Part shown: positions 32,856 to 38,654 of the stretch, piece after piece | Numbering within the stretch: the first letter of the stretch is position 1 | Layout: each line of letters starts with the position of its first letter | Origin: Verrucomicrobiales bacterium | GTDB taxonomy: Bacteria > Verrucomicrobiota > Verrucomicrobiia > Verrucomicrobiales > DEV007 | Direction: 5' to 3' | Length of the DNA stretch: 38,654 nucleotides | NCBI GenBank assembly: GCA_002726915.1 | Contig: PBSY01000025.1 | Coordinates: 1-38,654 of the forward strand | Notes under the pieces: generated by a model | The model's input: the letters and a program-made list of their open reading frames with translations, nothing else | Database searches by the model: none | Told to the model about the DNA's origin: nothing | Program-made: the position numbers and the translations under genes

Positions 32856-33383
32856 ATGCAGGTTTCACTCATTGTCAGTGTCATCGGTAGCGATCGCCCC
32901 GGACTCGTCGAACAACTTTCCGCTGCCGTCACCAAAGCGGGAGGCAACTGGGAAGGTAGTCGCCTCGGCCGACTTGGAGGCCAGTTTACCGGAATGGTTC
33001 AGGTCGTTCTGCCCGAAGCTCAACTGCCTGCTCTCAGAAATCAGCTCGCCACACTCGAAGACGCGGGGCTCAAAGTCACCTCAGTTTACTCTGGAGAACA
33101 GGACACCGAAACCAACGATGGAACGACTATCATGCTCGAAGTTGTGGGACAGGATCGCTCCGGCATTGTCAGTACCATATCAAAAGTCCTCGCCGATCAG
33201 GGCATTAACGTAATCGAACTTGCGACCGACTGTCGCAACGCCCCAATGTCTGGCGAACGACTCTTCCACACCACCGCAAAGCTAAACATGCCCGCTTCCG
33301 TAGATCTCTCCGATCTGCGTTGCAGCATCGAAGAGATCGCAACCGACCTGATGGTAGAGTTGGAGCTCAAAACCGAGAGCTGA
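32856..33383 (+). CDS. double-ACT domain protein, GcvR-like
   Basis: A 175-residue cytosolic protein made of two ACT domains (about 4-80 and 92-168). Each begins with the family's small-molecule-sensing element: VIGSDRPGLVEQLSAAV (9-25) and VVGQDRSGIVSTISKVL in the second. This is the arrangement of the glycine cleavage regulatory protein GcvR and related ACT regulators. GcvR acts by binding GcvA in E. coli; no GcvA or glycine-cleavage gene is in this window, so the role is inferred only from the fold. It has its own promoter-like boxes and converges on the YhaM-like gene. Confidence 0.82.
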   Translation: MQVSLIVSVIGSDRPGLVEQLSAAVTKAGGNWEGSRLGRLGGQFTGMVQVVLPEAQLPALRNQLATLEDAGLKVTSVYSGEQDTETNDGTTIMLEVVGQDRSGIVSTISKVLADQGINVIELATDCRNAPMSGERLFHTTAKLNMPASVDLSDLRCSIEEIATDLMVELELKTES

Positions 33384-33446
33384 TCAAAACAAATTCAGTT
33401 GGTCGTCCGAATCCTCAGTCGCGATCTCCAGTTTAGACAAAACCCT

Positions 33447-34505
33447 CTATTCCTCCGATGAGGCGTTGTTACCCTGTTCAAACACTTGCAACGGGGCAAT
33501 CAATCGGCCTGGTAGCGGCCTGACACGCTCATATACATTTTTGCCCAATTCGGGGGCCACCTCGTAACCGCGGTCATACATTTCCATCTTCGCGTCGAGG
33601 TTGTCGATGTAATGAAGCGCCTGCGCTTCCGGCGTCTTCGGCACAACTGGTGATCCGAAAGCCAACTCACCATGATGAGAGGCAATGAGGTGTAGCAAGT
33701 GCAACCGCACCCGTTCCGAAGCCGGCTCCAGATCCCCCCACTCCTTCCTCAGGTCATCTTCATCGAGTAATTCCCGCCAGAGTCTATTCACGATTTCCAT
33801 ACCGAGGGGAATGTGCCCCATCAGTTCACTGATCTCGGTATAGGGCATCGTGAATCCCTTCTCCTCGTAAACATTTTCCCAGAGCTTGCCAATGTCGTGG
33901 AAGAGAACACCCGCAACAAGAAGATCACGATTCAACATCGGATAAGCTTCGCAGATCCGCACTGCTGAGCGCATCATCTGGGCAACATGTTCGACGAGGC
34001 CTCCACGTCGCGCGTGATGGTAATCCCTCGCCGCGCCGGTGCGTTTAAAGCGTTCCCCGTAGTGCTCGAGGAAACCACCACAAAGCCGAGCAAGTCGGGG
34101 GTCCAAGATCACCGCCACAGAAGTTTCAATAAAGCTGTAGTCCTCCTCCTGTTTGGCCCGCAGACTTTCTGAACCAGCCAACACTTCAGCTGTTTCCAGT
34201 TCATTAAGCACGCGTGCCTTCCAAGTCTTACCGTCGATAGATCGACCGTCGTTACCTAGGCCAAATTCACCTGACACCTCCACAAAATGACCATTCCTCA
34301 GCTGCCCGCAGAGGTCAAACATGGGCGAGTTGTTCCAGACACGCAGGACAAGGCTTTCCTCCGAATCAGAAAAGGTCAGTTCGTAAAACGGGTTGCCTGT
34401 CTTCGTCGTTTTCTGGAGGCACTTCTCCAACTGGGCTCTGAAAACAACCGATTGCGACACAGGTCCAGCCACCCGCTTGAGATCACGTATAGAGAGTAGA
34501 TCCAT
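33447..34505 (-). CDS. YhaM-like OB-fold/HD-domain 3'-5' exoribonuclease
   Basis: A 352-residue cytosolic protein with an N-terminal OB fold (about 18-82) and a C-terminal HD domain. HD metal ligands are visible: GGLVEHV (168-174, His173), LFHDIGK (201-207, His203/Asp204), ASHHGELAFGSP (275-286, His277/His278) and HYIDNLDAKM (298-307, Asp301/Asp304). This is the arrangement of Bacillus YhaM and Staphylococcus CbfI, which degrade RNA and DNA from the 3' end. A TTG 9 nt upstream gives a three-residue longer form, but ATG at 34505 is preceded by GGGGAAG and is preferred. It is divergent from the ABCG-type gene. Confidence 0.82.
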   Translation of the reverse strand: MDLLSIRDLKRVAGPVSQSVVFRAQLEKCLQKTTKTGNPFYELTFSDSEESLVLRVWNNSPMFDLCGQLRNGHFVEVSGEFGLGNDGRSIDGKTWKARVLNELETAEVLAGSESLRAKQEEDYSFIETSVAVILDPRLARLCGGFLEHYGERFKRTGAARDYHHARRGGLVEHVAQMMRSAVRICEAYPMLNRDLLVAGVLFHDIGKLWENVYEEKGFTMPYTEISELMGHIPLGMEIVNRLWRELLDEDDLRKEWGDLEPASERVRLHLLHLIASHHGELAFGSPVVPKTPEAQALHYIDNLDAKMEMYDRGYEVAPELGKNVYERVRPLPGRLIAPLQVFEQGNNASSEE

Positions 34506-34776
34506 CTTCCCCAATCCTAGCGGCTCCGCCCAAAGCTGGCTACCAAAATGAACTTAAGCGCCCTGGCCTTCGTAAATTTCTCCTCCGAAAATTAGCCTGG
34601 ACCATCCCTGCATAGCACGCCAACCAGAGGCTTGATAAGAAATCAACCTCATCGACAGGCAAGCAAGAGATCAGCACCGAATGCGATCACGCGAGTTAAA
34701 TCGACCGGATTCAGCTTGCCTTCCCCGTTGTCCATCCCCACGTGAGATGGTATAGGATAGACATTAAATCCTGCTT

Positions 34777-37700
34777 ATGGCGAAATCACCTTCCACGCTC
34801 CGGGAGCCTGTAACAGAAATCGGTTCTCTGGGGAAAAAAAATCGCCCCGAATCCGGCCTTTCCCGGACCCGCAGGCGACTCTGGAAGCGCCTCCATCGCA
34901 GCCTTTTCAAAAGCGAGACCCCCCATACTGAGGAATCGATGCTACCGATGTTGATTGAGGTTTTCGCCGGCTTCACCAAGCTCGACGGCCAAGTCATGGT
35001 TGCGGAAATCGATTCTATTCTGGGCTTCTTGCGATACGATTTTCCCGAGACTGTTTACACCGAGTTGCGCCAACTCTTCATGAAGTCTCTGCACCGCCGG
35101 CAGGACCTCGAGGCTATTGCTACTGACCTCGCCGGTGAGCTCCCGCTCGAAGATAAGGTCCTTCTCGGAGTGCAACTCTACGTACTCATTAGCCGGGCCG
35201 GGCTGCCGAAAGAGAACCTAATTACTTTTTATCAGTTTATGACCACCCTTGGTGTCGCATCCGAGGCCATCAATATTGTCTACCAGCTCAATACGAGCGA
35301 GCTCTCACAGCTCGAAGACGGCGCGAATATTTCCGCCGCACCATCGGCCGAGGGCGGCGAGGCCCACAAACTCGAATCACTCGTCCTTTCGACCGCAACG
35401 AATGGTGATGTCGCCGTAACCTCGAGTGATGAGGCCCATTCTGTCGTCGCCTTCCGCTTCATCGATCTAATCCTTATCAAAAATCTTGGACCCGGTGCCA
35501 TCCTTGCTCGGGGTCGAAAAGTTGCTACCGGAGAATTCTGTCGGGTCTACGAAGGGCAGCGAATTCTCATAGGAGAGGAAGTTCTCGCCTTTGAAGACCT
35601 CGTTTTCTACTTCAACTCCAAGAAGAACGTTTCCTCGGTCCAGCTCTATCTCGCTCAGGACAGCAACGGCAACCAGTTCATCGAGAAATCTCGCACCAAA
35701 CAGAGCTACCTGCGCGCTTCCTTTGGTCTCGATATTCAAGTCGAGGTCCTCAACAACGTTGGTGCCGTCGTCGGGGATCGAACTCTAACCAAAGGCCTAC
35801 GATTTCAGGTTACTTCGAAGGACACGATCGACTTCACCGATCACTCCGAAATCTCTTTCGACGTTCTGCGCCGCAAAGCCCGCGAACTTGGTGGCCGATT
35901 CAGCCTCGCTCCAAACCGATCCGTTTATCTTGTTTCCAACGACCCCTCCCAACTCAACCCGGGTGACATCCTGCTTACACCGGGCGTCTCTGGGAACGTG
36001 CTGCTTCGCATCCGCTGTGACAACGCCACCAAGACCGGCCACCTCGAAATCATCGAATCTGAGCGCGCTATCGCTGTCGAAGGCGAGTCGGTCAAATCCA
36101 ACGCAACACTGAATGATGGGGCCGTCATTTCCCTGAGTGGAGGACAATACCTACGCTGCCACTTCTCTGACGGTATCATCGAGGAAGAGCGTAACGTTAT
36201 CACCACGCTTAAAGCCCGTGACCTTAGTCACAGCTTTGACCGACGCACCCCTGCCCTTGACGGGATCACCCTATCAGTCCAGCGCGGTGAAATGGTTTGC
36301 GTTATGGGTCCTTCTGGCTGCGGAAAGTCCACCCTACTCAAGGCGCTCGGTGGCCAGCTAAAGCCACGTCGCGGCCGCATCGATCTCAACGGCGTCGACC
36401 TTTACGTCGAGCACAATAACCTCAAGTCTTACATCGCGTTGATCCCACAGGACGAGACCTTTGATCCGCTGCTGACCGTTGAAGAAAACTTCGACACCGC
36501 TGCAGCAATTCGGGCACCGCACTTTCCTATCGAAGAGCGACGCCGACGCGTCGACTCCAAATTGATCGAGCTCGGCCTCAACGAAATTCGTCATCGCCTC
36601 GCTGGCGATAGCCAGACCAAAAGCCTTTCCGGAGGTCAGCGTCGACGTCTCGACGCCGGCATGGACATGATCGGCATCGCTGACGTTTACCTCTTCGACG
36701 AGCCCACCTCCGGCCTCTCTTCCAAGGATTCTGAGCACGTTCTCGACATGATCCGTGGCCTTACCCACAATAAGATCACCCTGGTCTCCATCCACCAGCC
36801 AAGCAGCCGCCTGTTCCACATGTTTGATAAGGCCATCCTGCTAGACCAAGGCGGCAAGCTTGCTTTTTTTGGCACGCCCTCACAAATGCTGGAATACTTC
36901 AATGAGGCTCGGAAGCAGGAAGGCATCCAGACTTCATCCCTGCCTGATGTCGATCCTGATACAGTCATCAGCTTGACCCCTGACTTCGTATTCGACGTGC
37001 TAGAGACTCCACTGCGAGACCTCGGTGGCGACATCATTTACGAGCGTGACACGCGCGACAACCTCATCCCAGCGCGGCGTTTTAACGCGTCCTTCTGGGC
37101 AGACCGATTCCAGACTTACCGCCTCCTCGAAGAGGTGAACCTGCGCGAACTCGAAGCCGATACCTCGCAATCTGTCGCCTCACTTCAGAAAACGCCGCAG
37201 GCGCCCCCACGCAAATTCTCCCATGACACCGTCCGCTTTTTGAACCAGCTCAAGCGCGCTTTTTTCAGCAAACTTCGAAATCGGGCCAACCTCGCCACTA
37301 CCCTACTCGAAGCACCGCTACTCGCTTTCCTCATCGCAATGGTGCTTCGCTACTCTGAGGACGGTGACTACAATTTCGCCAGCGCCTTTCACATACCCAC
37401 CTACCTTTTCCTCAGCCTCGTCGTCGCCCTCTTCCTCGGCATGACCAACTCGGCCGAGGAAATTATCCGAGACCGGGCTCTTCTCATGCGGGAGCGACAT
37501 CACGGCTTTCGGGTGACCGGTTACATTATCAGCAAGTATCTCTCGCTAGGTTTCTTTGCCCTGATTCAGTGTGTTATTTACCTCATTATCGGTGACGCTA
37601 TTTTGGGGATCAGGGAAATGTTCTTCTCGAACCTGCTTTGGATGTTCCTCACCGCCTTTGTCGGAGTTGCGGCCGGACTCTTTATTTCCTCTCTCGTCAA

Positions 37701-38472
37701 CAGTCCAAAAACGGCGATTAATATCATCCCACTTATCCTCATCCCCAACATCATTCTCGGGGGAGCGTTAATTAAGTATGACGAGATGAACCGTAGCCTG
37801 AATTTCGCCCAGTTCTTCCTCGGGGCAAAAAATGAAGAAGCGAGCAAGCTCAAGGTGCCTCCCGTCTGTCATCTCATGCCTCTGCGCTGGAGCTACGAGT
37901 CGGTCATCATAGAGCATGCCGAACATAACCCCGCCAGCACCCTCACTAACTACATCGAGAATGAAATCCAGCTCTTCGGCAAGATCCCGCTCGATCAGAA
38001 ACTAACCGGGGAACAATCCAAACGCCTCTCTCAACTCAAGCAGGCCCTCGCCGTCGCCCATGGCCTCGAAGGCGAGACTCCACGCAGTGTCAGTAAGCAA
38101 CTTAAGGCCATCCGTAATTCTCTCGAGCAGGTGACCTTTGAACCTGAGCCTTACTTCGCAAAATCAGAGGACGGCGAAACCACCTACACAGCCACTGAGC
38201 TTTACCTGAACGAAAAGGTCCAGGACCTTTACAACCGCGCCGAAGTCGAACGCCAGGATTATCGCCGCGTCAACAATCCCCCCAACGTCTTCTTCGGCCA
38301 GCAGCGAAGATTCCGCTACGCACCTCACCCCGAGAAAATGGCCCCCGATGATAAATCCCGTGTCATCACCGTAGAAACACTGCACCTCAACTTGATCGCC
38401 ATGTTTACCTTCGTCGTTGGAGCGTTCTTTCTTCTACACACAACTCTGAAGCGGCAGTTGCGGAAGGTTTGA
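34777..38472 (+). CDS. ABCG-type ABC transporter fused to TerB-like and FHA-like N-terminal regions
   Basis: A 1231-residue fusion. Residues about 50-172 resemble TerB, with a DG pair at 70-71. Residues about 225-475 are beta-rich; the end (VEGESVKSNATLNDGAVISLSGGQYLRCHF, 434-463) looks FHA-like. The ABC ATPase has Walker A GPSGCGKST (511-519), signature LSGGQ (617-621), Walker B VYLFDEP (637-643) and SIHQPSS, the ABCG pattern. The ABC2 membrane domain has helices near 842-858, 873-889, 920-945, 952-972, 981-998 and 1204-1222, with a roughly 205-residue extracytoplasmic loop before the last. The cargo is unknown; it may be an exporter or a signalling-coupled transporter. The frame is intact. 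It has no transporter partners nearby, so it would act as a homodimer. Confidence 0.85.
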   Translation: MAKSPSTLREPVTEIGSLGKKNRPESGLSRTRRRLWKRLHRSLFKSETPHTEESMLPMLIEVFAGFTKLDGQVMVAEIDSILGFLRYDFPETVYTELRQLFMKSLHRRQDLEAIATDLAGELPLEDKVLLGVQLYVLISRAGLPKENLITFYQFMTTLGVASEAINIVYQLNTSELSQLEDGANISAAPSAEGGEAHKLESLVLSTATNGDVAVTSSDEAHSVVAFRFIDLILIKNLGPGAILARGRKVATGEFCRVYEGQRILIGEEVLAFEDLVFYFNSKKNVSSVQLYLAQDSNGNQFIEKSRTKQSYLRASFGLDIQVEVLNNVGAVVGDRTLTKGLRFQVTSKDTIDFTDHSEISFDVLRRKARELGGRFSLAPNRSVYLVSNDPSQLNPGDILLTPGVSGNVLLRIRCDNATKTGHLEIIESERAIAVEGESVKSNATLNDGAVISLSGGQYLRCHFSDGIIEEERNVITTLKARDLSHSFDRRTPALDGITLSVQRGEMVCVMGPSGCGKSTLLKALGGQLKPRRGRIDLNGVDLYVEHNNLKSYIALIPQDETFDPLLTVEENFDTAAAIRAPHFPIEERRRRVDSKLIELGLNEIRHRLAGDSQTKSLSGGQRRRLDAGMDMIGIADVYLFDEPTSGLSSKDSEHVLDMIRGLTHNKITLVSIHQPSSRLFHMFDKAILLDQGGKLAFFGTPSQMLEYFNEARKQEGIQTSSLPDVDPDTVISLTPDFVFDVLETPLRDLGGDIIYERDTRDNLIPARRFNASFWADRFQTYRLLEEVNLRELEADTSQSVASLQKTPQAPPRKFSHDTVRFLNQLKRAFFSKLRNRANLATTLLEAPLLAFLIAMVLRYSEDGDYNFASAFHIPTYLFLSLVVALFLGMTNSAEEIIRDRALLMRERHHGFRVTGYIISKYLSLGFFALIQCVIYLIIGDAILGIREMFFSNLLWMFLTAFVGVAAGLFISSLVNSPKTAINIIPLILIPNIILGGALIKYDEMNRSLNFAQFFLGAKNEEASKLKVPPVCHLMPLRWSYESVIIEHAEHNPASTLTNYIENEIQLFGKIPLDQKLTGEQSKRLSQLKQALAVAHGLEGETPRSVSKQLKAIRNSLEQVTFEPEPYFAKSEDGETTYTATELYLNEKVQDLYNRAEVERQDYRRVNNPPNVFFGQQRRFRYAPHPEKMAPDDKSRVITVETLHLNLIAMFTFVVGAFFLLHTTLKRQLRKV

Positions 38473-38533
38473 CGCAACGCTCCTTTCACTTTGCGAATCA
38501 CCTAAGTTCGGCGATAATACCAGCCTTTTAAAG

Positions 38534-38607
38534 GTGCCCTTAGCTCAGCTGGATAGAGCACCGGATTTCTAATCCGGCGGTCACTGGTTCGAATCCAGTA
38601 GGGCATG
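38534..38607 (+). tRNA. tRNA-Arg (anticodon TCT)
   Basis: The acceptor GTGCCCT (38534-38540) pairs with AGGGCAT (38600-38606), with a G-T pair at the end. The anticodon stem CCGGA/TCCGG holds the loop TTTCTAA with anticodon TCT, and the T arm is ACTGG-TTCGAAT-CCAGT. The discriminator is G. CCA is not encoded (CTG follows). Confidence 0.93.
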
Positions 38608-38654
38608 CTGAATTTTTAAAAGGGTTTGAGTCGATCAATGGCATCGAGCTGACG

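Overview
The window looks like a stretch of ordinary chromosome from a Gram-negative, didermal bacterium with moderate GC. The best guess is the Verrucomicrobiota (Opitutae/Puniceicoccales-like), inferred from protein style: an alpha2-type glycyl-tRNA synthetase, a long LpxK with an extended N-terminus, an actinobacterial-type ClpS, and PVC-like POT and ABCG proteins. No 16S gene is present, so the assignment stays tentative. There is no phage, integrase, transposase or CRISPR array.

Layout: (1) 0.3-5.8 kb, minus strand: a partial type II secretion/type IV pilus operon with two tandem GspE/PilB ATPases, GspF and a GspG-like pseudopilin. (2) 5.9-8.8 kb: an L,D-transpeptidase-fold protein without its catalytic cysteine, then mtnP (methylthioadenosine phosphorylase) and a lipoprotein polysaccharide deacetylase. 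(3) 8.9-14.5 kb: ftsH divergent from an ECF sigma factor with two dyads between them, then RNase PH, LpxK and a DUF456 membrane protein. (4) 14.9-17.9 kb: glycyl-tRNA synthetase, ribosomal protein L28, a UreF-like protein and ClpS. (5) 17.9-24.8 kb, minus strand: a DUF1287 protein, a class B penicillin-binding protein, UvrC, a glycosyltransferase and a GDP-mannose 3,5-epimerase-like enzyme. (6) 24.9-31.7 kb: gpmI, then cdsA-dxr-ROK kinase joined by 1-nt overlaps, then a POT transporter with a large insert. (7) 31.8-38.6 kb: tRNA-Gln, a UbiA-family protein, a double-ACT protein, a YhaM-like OB/HD protein, a 1231-residue ABCG-type fusion and tRNA-Arg(TCT).

The functional theme is envelope biogenesis (lipid A, phospholipid, isoprenoid precursor, peptidoglycan, glycan, secretion) mixed with housekeeping. 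The most unusual items are domain architectures and missing residues. The POT transporter carries a soluble insert whose motifs match the C-terminal part of GspG. The ABCG-type protein has TerB-like and FHA-like N-terminal regions and a roughly 200-residue extracytoplasmic loop. The PBP has a secretory-type N-terminus followed by about 160 acidic, low-complexity residues. The L,D-transpeptidase-like protein and the ROK kinase both lack their hallmark cysteines. Several genes also have promoter-like boxes ending 5-10 nt before the start codon with no clear Shine-Dalgarno, which suggests frequent leaderless transcripts.
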